Shown here: positions 19,513-27,644 of the stretch, piece by piece
Numbering within the stretch: position 1 is the stretch's first letter
Layout of the letters: the number at the start of each line of letters is the position of its first letter
Assembly (NCBI GenBank): GCA_009746045.1
Contig: RPFO01002114.1
Span: forward strand, 1 to 35,618
Origin: Mesostigma viride
Taxonomy: Eukaryota; Streptophyta; Mesostigmatophyceae; Mesostigmatales; Mesostigmataceae
Reading direction: 5' to 3'
Length of the DNA stretch: 35,618 nt
The notes under the pieces: model-generated
What the model was told of the DNA's origin: nothing
Seen by the model: the letters and a program-made list of their open reading frames with translations, nothing else
The model's database searches: none
Made by a program: the position numbers and the translations under genes

Positions 19513-22500
19513 AATGTAGCTGCTAGTGACGGCAGTGAGGGGCAGCCCCATGCTCTAGTGAAAGAGCCTATTGGACACGATGGGGCAAGCTTGGTTACCA
19601 CAGAGAGTATGCCAGCTGTAGCTGCAGTGGTTACTCGCCAACGTGCCCGCCATGGCGGTGCTGAGCCTGAGGTAGGACCTGGTGATGTGGACCCAGGTGG
19701 ATCTCAGAAGCATTCTGACCGTGCAGGACTGGCACAGGATGGTCAGGATGAGGATAGGGCTGGAGACAGTCTGACAGGCACGACCCTGGTGCCTCCTGTA
19801 CATAAGGGATCTGTACATACCTTGAGTGCTAATAATGACAATAAAAGATTTTCTCTCTTGTATGACATTGCCTCAAGGTTGCATACCATGTTTGGCCATG
19901 CAGCTCAGTCTTTGCAAGTTGCTAGACGGCTGGGAGGAAGTGAGTTGTACTCCATCTGCCAACAGGTTGCTCAAGCTTGCAAGTGCAGGCTAGTTGCTAG
20001 AAAGCCCAAGCAGTCTCATGCCAGGACTCCTATTTTGCAGCCAGGCCATGTGCAGGTAGATATTCAGAGAATCAGGGGTTTGAAGCTGCTGGTGGCAGTG
20101 GACAGATATACCAAGTACAAGACCCTAGAGATCCTGCCTGACATGGAGAAGCCTACATTGATTGCTGCTCTGAAGTTGACAAGGAGCAGGTACCCTGGGT
20201 TGGAGTTGTTGCAGTGTGACATTCAGTTTGAGTGCTGTGAGAACCTGCCAGAGTTTCCAGAGTTGCTGATTACACCCAGGGAGAGCCACGGCCAGCAAGG
20301 GGTGGTGGAGAGAGCCATCCAAGAGATCAAGACTGTGCTGCTGGTGGAGAGGATTCCAAGGACGTCATCTGCCATTGTGACATCTGCATGGCTACGTTCT
20401 GTGGAGGACAGGCTGAACCTGAGGACTCCCATGTTCTTTGGTGACATTGCCATCAATCCTCTTATGCTGCATACCAGGATGCTGCCAGCTGATGCTGAGC
20501 AGGCATGGAAGGAGAAGCTAGAGGCCAAGTTCCTCAAGCTGAGGCAGAAAGACAAGGGCTGGAGTGTCCTAGAACCTAACGTTGGACAACAGGTTGTTGT
20601 GTGGAAGGAACCAAGCTTTCCAGGGAAACGTGGCAGCTGGCATGATGGGGTGGTGACCCGAGTAGAAGCCGCTGGCCATAAGTGCTGGGTGGCCATTGAT
20701 GGCTCCCAAGCAGTGCACCGTCTGTCCTGGTCAAAGATCCGTCCCCGGGGAGGTAATCAAGGAGACCTCTTCCAGGTGCCCGCTGGTGTACAAGGCGGGG
20801 GTGACGTGGAGCTTCCTGATCAGGGTGCTACAGCTGTATCGAGCCCTCAGGGTGACCCTGGCCCGGCCCCTGGGGTACCTTCACATACGGTGGTTGGGCA
20901 AGCAGGCGGACAGGCTGCACCTCCGGAACGGCCCGACACCAGGCCTAGGGGTGTGCGTCTATCAGATATTGTACAGGCTTTGCAAAGAGCCAAGAAGGAG
21001 CCTAAGGTGTCCAAGCTTGTCCAGTTGGATGAACCTGAGGTAGCTGCCATGGAGATAGATACCAATGCACAGGTTTCTGTCATGGGACCTCAGCATACAG
21101 GAGAACTGCTGGTCGGAGAACCAAGTTGCCCCTGGGTGTCTGATTTCAGTGGTAGGACGCATCTAAGGGTGTTGGGAGAGGTTACTGCCCCTGTCATGGG
21201 TGTGGATGTGACCTTCCTTGTCCTAGAGGACTATGATGGCCCTGTGATTTTGGGTCAGAATTTTCTGGGCAATCCTGGGATTTCTATCAGAGCTACAGCT
21301 CTGAGAAGAGATGGCTGGGGGATGATTCCCCTAGAAAATTTCAGGACAACATTTCCAGTCAGGTGCAGGGCCAAGCCGGTCAAGGGTGTAAAATGGGATG
21401 AAGGGGAGGTGCCCCCAGCGGCCAGTTTGGTGATTCCAGCTGTGTTGCACCCCAGCAGTATTGGCATAACTCACAGGAGCCTTGCTGCACACTCTCCTTT
21501 GACATATGACCAGCTGGTCCAAGAGATGAGCTCGCCTACTTTGTTTGAGGCTTGGAAGCTCGCCTTCTCCAAGGCATTGGAGGAGTGGTTGCAGTTTGAG
21601 TGTGCTGCACCAACAGACAGACGTCCCCCAGCATCAAGGAAGCTTGCTTTGAGATTTGTGCTGAAGAGGAAGGTTGTGGATGAGGTATCAGTGCCCCATG
21701 TCAGGCCTGTCCTGAATGAGTATCACGGCACGGGGAGTCTGCCAGGAGAGGAGCTATACACGCCAGGGATGCTACACGACACATGGAGAATTTTGCTATG
21801 TCTCTACGTGGGGTTGCTGAACAGGGGAGCAGCTATGTCATCAGTGCTGCTGGACTTCAAGAGGGCATTTTTAAAATCTGATCCAGAAGTGGCCAGGAGG
21901 GTGTGGAAGCAGGATGAGCCTTACTGTGTTGAGGTGCCTGCCATCTGGAAGCTGGAGCTGCATCAACAATTCCTGGTTATTCTGAAGGGCCTGGAAGGAC
22001 TCAGGTCGAGCCCAATCATCTGGAGACTCACGCTGCAGGAAGCTCTGATCAGTGAGTGTGGCTTGAGAGTGTCTTCAGTTGATCCCTGTTTGCTGCTGGC
22101 CCAATGGGAGGGTCTGCCAGTGTATGCTAGTTTGCATGGAGATGATCTGCATTTGCTAGCCCCCACGACCTGGCTGAAGAAGTTTATTCCTGTCATCAGT
22201 GGCAAGTTTTCACTGGGCAAGGAGCTGTGGCAGGAGCCCAACAAGCCTGTAGTGTTCTGTGGAATGCAGGCTACCCTGTTCAGGAGGGACGGGGAGTGGA
22301 GTATCAGGCTTCAGGCTGGAGGAGATTATAAACAGACCATTGTGAAGGCCTTGCCAGAGAAGATCACCCAGGCTGCAGGACCTGAGTTGAGAGGCATGTG
22401 GGCCTGGTTTGCCAGCATCTGTGGTCCGTCTTTGATGGTCCATAGCAGAATGCCTGATGAGGTGCTTGAGGATGAGAAGCCTCGAGTCATAGCCCGGTTG

Positions 22501-23052
22501 GTGGAGAGTACCCCTGATCTGATTTTGTCTGGGATTGACTTTGCCCAGCCTATCACCTTGGAGATCTTTGTTGACAGTTCCATGGATGCTCGCCAGGTTA
22601 CCAAGGTCAGGGGGAGATCTGCTGCTCTGTTTGCTTTTTATCAGAGCAGGGCAAGTTTGTTCAGCTGGTACAGCAGACTGCAGAAGAGGGTCTGTATCAG
22701 TTCAGATGTGGCAGAATGCAGGGCCATATGCGAGGGGATCCAGTCCAGCCTGTACATAAAGGAGTTAATGCTGGAGCTGGCTTCAGTTACCCCTTGGACC
22801 TTGCAGATGGAGACGTTGTTGCTAACAGACAGCATGGGTATGGTCCAGTTTGTTCACAAGCAGCTGGCCAGAAGCCGGGACCTGGATTATTTGTTGCTGA
22901 AGGAGTTGGCCAGTTTGGTTGACTTGAAGCATATCCCTGGCGAGGAGAACCCTGCTGATGCATTGACAAAGCTGCCACACAAGGCCCCAGCCCAGTACAA
23001 TGTACTGAGGAAGCTCATGAATGCTGACTGTCAAGTCGGTCTATCTGTCTAA
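19462..23052 (+). CDS. Element D pol: integrase-protease-RT-RNase H polyprotein, intact
   Basis: About 1,196 codons are open from the gag UGA to TAA at 23050-23052. No conventional ATG is needed if it is made by readthrough. In numbering from 19495: integrase zinc site H130-X4-H135 and C162-X-C164; core D189, D242, E272 within SHGQQGVVERAIQEIK; C-terminal domain about 369-415 (VWKEPSFPGKRGSWHDGVV); retropepsin-like domain about 510-600 with D522-TNAQVSVM and ILGQNFL from about 585; RT with D787 (LLDFKRAFLKS) and H881-GDD884; RNase H D1027, E1074, D1112, D1155 and the copia-type NPADALTKL end. All catalytic acids are present. The polyprotein would be cleaved by its own protease inside Gag particles. 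Confidence 0.93.
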   Translation, partial: LEPAHIPEPWRVPPGVCNVAASDGSEGQPHALVKEPIGHDGASLVTTESMPAVAAVVTRQRARHGGAEPEVGPGDVDPGGSQKHSDRAGLAQDGQDEDRAGDSLTGTTLVPPVHKGSVHTLSANNDNKRFSLLYDIASRLHTMFGHAAQSLQVARRLGGSELYSICQQVAQACKCRLVARKPKQSHARTPILQPGHVQVDIQRIRGLKLLVAVDRYTKYKTLEILPDMEKPTLIAALKLTRSRYPGLELLQCDIQFECCENLPEFPELLITPRESHGQQGVVERAIQEIKTVLLVERIPRTSSAIVTSAWLRSVEDRLNLRTPMFFGDIAINPLMLHTRMLPADAEQAWKEKLEAKFLKLRQKDKGWSVLEPNVGQQVVVWKEPSFPGKRGSWHDGVVTRVEAAGHKCWVAIDGSQAVHRLSWSKIRPRGGNQGDLFQVPAGVQGGGDVELPDQGATAVSSPQGDPGPAPGVPSHTVVGQAGGQAAPPERPDTRPRGVRLSDIVQALQRAKKEPKVSKLVQLDEPEVAAMEIDTNAQVSVMGPQHTGELLVGEPSCPWVSDFSGRTHLRVLGEVTAPVMGVDVTFLVLEDYDGPVILGQNFLGNPGISIRATALRRDGWGMIPLENFRTTFPVRCRAKPVKGVKWDEGEVPPAASLVIPAVLHPSSIGITHRSLAAHSPLTYDQLVQEMSSPTLFEAWKLAFSKALEEWLQFECAAPTDRRPPASRKLALRFVLKRKVVDEVSVPHVRPVLNEYHGTGSLPGEELYTPGMLHDTWRILLCLYVGLLNRGAAMSSVLLDFKRAFLKSDPEVARRVWKQDEPYCVEVPAIWKLELHQQFLVILKGLEGLRSSPIIWRLTLQEALISECGLRVSSVDPCLLLAQWEGLPVYASLHGDDLHLLAPTTWLKKFIPVISGKFSLGKELWQEPNKPVVFCGMQATLFRRDGEWSIRLQAGGDYKQTIVKALPEKITQAAGPELRGMWAWFASICGPSLMVHSRMPDEVLEDEKPRVIARLVESTPDLILSGIDFAQPITLEIFVDSSMDARQVTKVRGRSAALFAFYQSRASLFSWYSRLQKRVCISSDVAECRAICEGIQSSLYIKELMLELASVTPWTLQMETLLLTDSMGMVQFVHKQLARSRDLDYLLLKELASLVDLKHIPGEENPADALTKLPHKAPAQYNVLRKLMNADCQVGLSV

Positions 23053-23191
23053 AAGCTGAGAGCTGGGTGCTTAAGTCTCTGGATATCAGGCTGGGAGCTT
23101 GATTGTACATAATCCTGAGCACACCTTGAGGGGTGAGACATGTCTCTGGTGTGGGAATGTCTGACATTGTCTCTGATGGAGAGATGTCTAT

Positions 23192-23258
23192 CTGGGGTTT
23201 TCATCTCAGTCTGAGGTTTCCCCAGATCTGTGGTTTGTGGGCGGGGTTCGATTCCCTG
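23192..23258 (+). ncRNA. tRNA-like double hairpin (T-arm-like, Pol III B-box match) in the D 3' UTR
   Basis: A 6-bp stem CTGGGG/CCCCAG (23192-23197 with 23220-23225) is followed by a T-arm look-alike at 23242-23258: stem CGGGG/CCCTG and loop TTCGATT. It includes GGTTCGATTCC, a perfect Pol III B-box consensus. It lies 541 bp before the 3' LTR; the F1 counterpart lies 503 bp before its own. No A box or acceptor stem is seen. Confidence 0.45.
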
Positions 23259-23608
23259 GTGCCGTCTTAAGGCGGAGTTTCACGGACTGGCTGACCCATC
23301 CACCATGCTGGTGAGGTGGCGACAGGTCCCCTGATTTTCCACGGTTGGAACGAGTATGGGAGCTTGTGTTTTGCATGTGCTTCGCGTAGATGTTGTGTCT
23401 GGTTCGATAAGGGGCAGCAGACCGGCGCCGACTCCCGTCTGGGGGTCAGCAATGTTTTCTGATGAGCTGTTGTGGGTGATCTGTGGGGTTTCGCCTAAGG
23501 TCCTGAAGGTTGTACATACTTCTCAAGTTCTTAGCTGAACACCTATGGGCTGCCACAGTTGGCCAACCTCTTGTACATGGGTAACACAACGAGCCTCCCG
23601 TGAAGGGA

Positions 23609-23628
23609 TAGGGACTCATTGTAATTTG
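23609..23628 (+). promoter_or_regulatory. Complement of the D primer-binding site, with conserved upstream motif
   Basis: TTGTAATTTG (23619-23628) is the reverse complement of 17171-17180, ending at the base that pairs with the first base after the LTR. The 19 bases upstream (GTGAAGGGATAGGGACTCA, about 23600-23618) match the equivalent F1 bases at 14 of 19 positions. Confidence 0.55.
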
Positions 23629-23799
23629 TTTGTGCTCCTGAGCCAGTATGGGTGCTATGTACATATAATAAGGAATCCAAGCTGACTGTCATGCCCAGCG
23701 GGTTGTGACTTGTAGTCGGGGAGGATGTCCAGTACCCATTGTGTGTGTTTGTATGTAGACTTGTGTGAGCTGCTACAGCTCAAGAAAAGAAAGGATTGG

Positions 23800-24496
23800 A
23801 GTTAACGCCAAGCGCATTGGCGTGATCCTGATTCGGCATATCTCTGCGATTCCAGCGGCACCGGAACGAGTTCATTCCGACAAGTATCAAGAAAGTTATG
23901 GCGTTCCGACTTCCCGGTCGCGCGCGAGCGCGAGCCGGCTGTTCTTCTAAGTCGGACGTGAATATTTGCCGACGACATATGGGGTCGACAGTAATTCCTG
24001 GGCTGACAGGAATTAGGTGCTGTACCTACGACGGTATTGGATTAATACGTCGTACGCAGGAAATAGGAACCTTAACCTGTGGTCTGTTGGTACCGCAGGC
24101 TTAGTCCTGGACTTCTAGGTGCAGATGCAATAATCACTGTGGTGACTGTACTCTGTGGTCACTGTGCCTGTATGGCAGACCTACTGTATAGGAACTGGGC
24201 GCTGTACAGGTAGTGAATACTGTACCGGGGGTGTTATTACTGAGCAGGCCTCCTAGGCTGCTCAGGACTAGCAAGCACAGTGCACAAGTATATAAACAAT
24301 AGGCCAGTGCCAATTGGGCATCTCTTGCGAGCCCGCCTCACGTGTGTGCCTTGACTTGGCAAACGCGTGTACAAGCCTCAAGTGTGTGAGCGCTGTAACA
24401 TTATCCAATTTTAACAAAGCTCCGTTTCCAACCATATTCACACATTGCTGCATTGCAACCATATCCTTCACATTGCGTTTGCTAGGAACGTTAACT
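23800..24496 (+). repeat. Element D 3' LTR
   Basis: A 697-bp copy of 16476-17170 differing by three substitutions and two inserted bases. TATATAAA is at 24289-24296. It ends CGTTAACT and is followed by the target duplication GCCAG. Confidence 0.94.
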
Positions 24497-24875
24497 GCCA
24501 GTGATGCGCCATACGCCGTATTATACGCCGTATTTAGCGTATTATGCGCGATACGCAAGCGGCGCGTACGAAAATGGGGTACTTTTATACGCAACGCGTA
24601 TTTTTGCGCATTTTTGCGTATTTTCGCGTATTTTTTGGCATATTTTTGGCTTACGAGGTGGGTGCATTTGCTTGCCTAGACTGCGGCGCGCCGACCTGTA
24701 GTAGGAACAAATAATTGCGTGATGAGCTAGCTAGTGTATAATGCAAGAAAGCGTTCGAATCGTGACTTGTGAAGGCGGGAATGTGAAGGCGGGAAGGCTG
24801 AAGACTAAAGACAACAGGTGACAAGGTTTCTTTGTCTGCCAGCAACATCAGTGGGTAGCATATCGACATCCAGGC

Positions 24876-25337
24876 ATGGCTGACGCGAGTGAGGAGTCAA
24901 TGGAACACAATGATGATGTGCGGCCCGATGAAGAAGAGGCCGCATCCGAAACTGTCTGGACATACATTAGCAAAGAGCGCATCCTCAAGAACGGGCTGCA
25001 GACAAATAACTACTTCATGGAGTGCTCACTCTGCCAGGCAAAGTTCAGTGGTTCTTCTACCCGAGCAAGGTGCCATATCCTGGGCGGCTCGTACGCAAAG
25101 GACGCAAAAGTGTGCCCTTGCAAGAAGCCACCGCCGGTACTCCGTTACAAGATGCTGATTGAGCAGGTGGAGAAGGATAGCACTGCCAAGAAACGGAAGG
25201 CGACTAGTGACGCCAAGAAGCAGGCTGATGTGCGGGCGGCGTTTCAGCATGTCTTATTTTCAGATCGATGGCACAATGTTCTTAAGAATTATCACTTCTA
25301 TATTTGGCAGCTTGGCAGTCGGCCAAGCTCTCTTTAA
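24876..25337 (+). pseudogene. hAT transposase N-terminal fragment with BED-like zinc finger
   Basis: ATG at 24876 opens a 153-residue frame. After an acidic start comes ECSLCQAKFSGSSTRARCHI and then a CPCKK segment, matching the layout of the BED zinc finger of hAT transposases (CX2C, then a TR-x-H region, then a cysteine before a basic stretch). A basic KKRKATSDAKKQ follows. The RNase-H-like catalytic domain and the C-terminal dimerisation region that should follow are missing. The frame ends 430 bp before the right terminal repeat. It could be one exon of a longer ancestral gene whose rest was deleted. Confidence 0.7.
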
Positions 25338-25770
25338 GTACTATATTTGGAAGACAGTTCTCTGCCGCTTCAATGTATAGAGTGCATTCATATCTTGAGT
25401 TCTACAAATTTATTATCCTTTCCAGTGAGTTGTGAATTGATACGTACTGGTATTGATACTGAGTTGCATGTTGTCTCGATTTTGAAGAGAAACTATCAAG
25501 TTAGACCGTTAGAAACTATGCTTGTATTTCTAGGTAGTGATGACAATGCCAAGGTCATGCTATATATGTCATGTATAGCCAAAAGGTATGGCAAAAACAC
25601 CAGCAGACCATGCTTGGTTGCTCAGAATGTTGAAAACCCCTCAAAACCATGCCAAAAAAGGGGTTTTCAACAGTTAGCGTACGATTAGCGTATAATACAT
25701 TATACACCGCGTATTATACATTATACACCTGGGGCCGCGTACGACGCGTATCGCGTATGGCCCATCACTG
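25338..25770. other. hAT 3' remainder: AT-rich non-coding, hairpin and subterminal repeats
   Basis: No convincing coding sequence is seen. The stretch contains a perfect 13-bp inverted repeat (25629-25641 with 25659-25671, 17-base loop) and, from 25675, repeated TATTATACATTATACAC-type subterminal motifs leading into the right terminal repeat. Confidence 0.7.
25629..25671. repeat. Perfect 13-bp inverted repeat (hairpin)
   Basis: GTTGAAAACCCCT at 25629-25641 and its exact complement at 25659-25671 flank a 17-base A/C-rich loop. It could be a transcription terminator-like fold, a transposase-binding structure or the remnant of a foldback insertion. Confidence 0.7.
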
Positions 25771-25778
25771 GAGGGGGC

Positions 25779-26604
25779 CCTGGGGGCCCGGGGTGAGGCC
25801 GGGGGGTCCGTGTGACCCCGCTAGGGCCAGCCCCAGCGGAGGAGAGGCGGGCAGGGGTGTCTACCGCTGCCCTCCTCGCTGCCTCTTCCCTTTGGAGCCT
25901 TTTCATCTCCTTGCGAATTTCATATTCTCTTAGGCGGGCAGCCTGAAAGGCGGCCTCATCAGAGGGGATGTCAGGCAGGGGGTCTCCCACCACCAGAGCA
26001 TCCCTGACATTAAAGTCCTTCCTCTTTCCCTTCCCCTGGTCCAGGGCCAGAAGGCCCTCCTTGGACTGACAGGGTTGGGGGGGGAGGGTCCCTTGGGGGC
26101 TGCCAGCGGGGGGACTCCTCAGGCACCACCCCATGCTGGGCCAATATGGCCGCCGTTACCCTTAATTGGGTTATGGACTTCATGGCCTTGAAATAAGCTG
26201 ACCGCGCGAGCGCGGCCAGGTCTTGACCATCAGAGTATTCCATCTGATAGTCAGCATTTTGAAGAAGGTCGTGTAACCGTTGAGATGCCTCACGGTACGC
26301 CTCCGCCATCGCCTGGTGGGTAGCCAGGCGACGGGCAGCCTCCTCCTCATATTCCTGCCGCTTGGCAGCGAGCCGAAAGGCCGTCTCGCGACGGACCTCC
26401 CGGTCGCGCTGCCGCGCGCGACGTTTCTCGTTGGCCACCAGCGCGGCCTGCTCCACCGCCAGGAGCGCTGGGGTGAGGGTTATCTCTTGCTCCCCGGCCG
26501 TCGGGGAGGCTGGCGGTGTCCGAGACCTCATCATCGGACATGGGTTGTCCTCCGATGGGCTCAACGGGCCTGCGTAGCACCCGCGTGAGCTTTACGCTCT
26601 CCAT
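25779..26604 (-). pseudogene. Element E gag, 5' portion (frameshifted)
   Basis: A possible ATG at 26604-26602 starts MESVKLTRVLRRPVEPIGG. After a frame change near 26500 a long charged coiled-coil segment follows (ANEKRRARQRDREVRRE, RQEYEEEAARRLATHQAMAE). Another change near 26050 leads to DFNVRDALVVGDPLPDIPSDE and EIRKEMKRLQREEAARR, ending in a Pro/Gly-rich run that is cut by the hAT. The reading continues at 16464 on the other side of the hAT and D. It is assigned to Gag by its position between LTR and capsid-like region. No database family is claimed. Confidence 0.6.
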
Positions 26605-26650
26605 GTCCTTCTTCTTTCGAAGGAGCATGGAGGGCCGCCCGAGCTGAAGC

Positions 26651-27138
26651 TCAATAAAATTGTGTCCCAGGCTGGGCGAAGGGGACATTAAGATCGGACG
26701 TGGCGGGACAAAAAGTGATCGTCCCGTCCGGCGCCACAGACGCCGTCTGTCGGGTCATGAGCTCCCGAATAGTCGGCGGCCGAGGGCCGGACTGTGGGGC
26801 CTCGGGGGGGTTGACCGCCGAGGGCTCCACAGCCATGGCTGCTCCAGCCGTGGTTGCGGCTGTCGCAGCCGCCGGAGTCGAGGGTAAGTCGGTTCCCCGG
26901 GGGGGAACCGTCTCGTCCTCCGGCTTCTCAGGGGAGGGGGTAGGTCGGTCTGCCTTTCGGCAGCCGTCCCCTCCGCCTGGCAAACATTGTTGTTCTTCTT
27001 GTTTTTCTTCTTTTTCTTAGAAATAGCCGCATCCCCAGCCGGCTTCTTGTTGTTGTCCCGGGGCAGACGCCTATCCTGCCCATCATCACCATCGTTAAAG
27101 TCCAACTTCTTCGCAACGTTCTTGTTGTTGATAGCCAT
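26651..27138 (-). pseudogene. Element E first ORF (ORF1-like), frameshifted
   Basis: ATG at 27138-27136 lies only 19 nt after the E LTR, as F1 ORF1 does after its LTR. The start MAINNKNVAKKLDFNDGDDG is followed by a very lysine- and asparagine-rich block (KKKKKNKKNNN). After a frame change near 26985, a Pro/Ala-rich segment with PTIRELMTRQTASVAPDGTI runs to a stop at 26651. The function is unknown. It may be the counterpart of ORF1 in F1 and D, or simply the N terminus of Gag. Confidence 0.5.
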
Positions 27139-27157
27139 TGGTAACAGATAAAATTCA

Positions 27158-27644
27158 AGTTAGTAAATGGAATGAGCGAGTCACTTGGTATATTGCTTGA
27201 GAGCACTGTGAGCAAATGAGCAGTGAATTGCTTGCTTCATTAGAAAATAGGTTTACCCTTTATCAACGTTCCTCTCACTGGCCGCGCCGCCAGTGACCAT
27301 TGGGTGCAGACCGTTGGCCCGAGGCCGCACGATGACAGGTCGCAGTCTAGTCACTGCATCGTGTGATCACAGATCAATGCACGCTGCAGTACGGTCCCTA
27401 TCTAGGATACTCTAGTACCGTCCAATGACAGGACACTACGTATACTGGGTACTGACATCTGTCACGTACCCCAGTACCCAAAGTACCTATCTAGGGAAAC
27501 GTATGCGACTCGACTAGCATTCCTATCTGCATAGCCCACGTGGTCTTTATATTCACATACCAACGTAGGTTTACAAGGCTTATTCATACGTTGTATTCAC
27601 AATGCCTTTGAGACTTAGTCTGCAGCAAAGCATGGAGACTAACT
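27158..27644 (-). repeat. Element E 5' LTR (487 bp, inferred from termini)
   Basis: The segment has 7-bp inverted ends AGTTAGT/ACTAACT, the same type as the F1 and D LTRs. It sits directly before E's first ORF, and a minus-strand TATAAA at about 27546-27552 lies in a sensible promoter position. A strong hairpin (27443-27452 with 27476-27486) and a repeated CCTATCTAGG are inside. Its partner LTR would be outside the window, so this rests on termini and context only. Confidence 0.6.

Larger units (their letters stand above)
23053..23799 (+). other. Element D 3' UTR (non-coding)
   Basis: No coding sequence is seen. It holds a T-arm-like hairpin pair (23192-23258), the complement of the D primer site (23619-23628), a TGTAA string overlapping that complement, and a polypurine tract CAAGAAAAGAAAGGATTGG (23781-23799) that abuts the 3' LTR. 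Confidence 0.75.
16476..24496 (+). mobile_element. Element D: complete copia-like LTR retrotransposon (8.0 kb)
   Basis: Two LTRs (695 and 697 bp) with 8-bp inverted ends AGTTAACG/CGTTAACT enclose ORF1 (17264-18175), gag (18278-19461), an in-frame UGA, pol (19462-23052, intact), a 3' UTR and a polypurine tract. The LTRs differ by about three substitutions and two 1-nt indels, so it is the youngest-looking insertion. Layout and pol order are the same as in F1, but the proteins are strongly diverged. ORF1 and gag each carry frame changes in this copy. Confidence 0.94.
24499..25770 (+). mobile_element. hAT-type DNA transposon, internally deleted (about 1.27 kb without D)
   Basis: The terminal inverted repeats CAGTGATGCGCCATACGC (24499-24516) and, at the right end, the complement of CAGTGATGGGCCATACGC (25753-25770) match at 17 of 18 bases. 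They start CAGTG as in hAT elements. The 8-bp duplications are at 16465-16472 and 25771-25778. The first three bases also exist at 16473-16475 because D duplicated them. Both subterminal regions are packed with GCGTATTATAC-like repeats, typical of hAT transposase-binding regions. Only the N-terminal part of a transposase remains, so the copy is non-autonomous. Confidence 0.88.
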
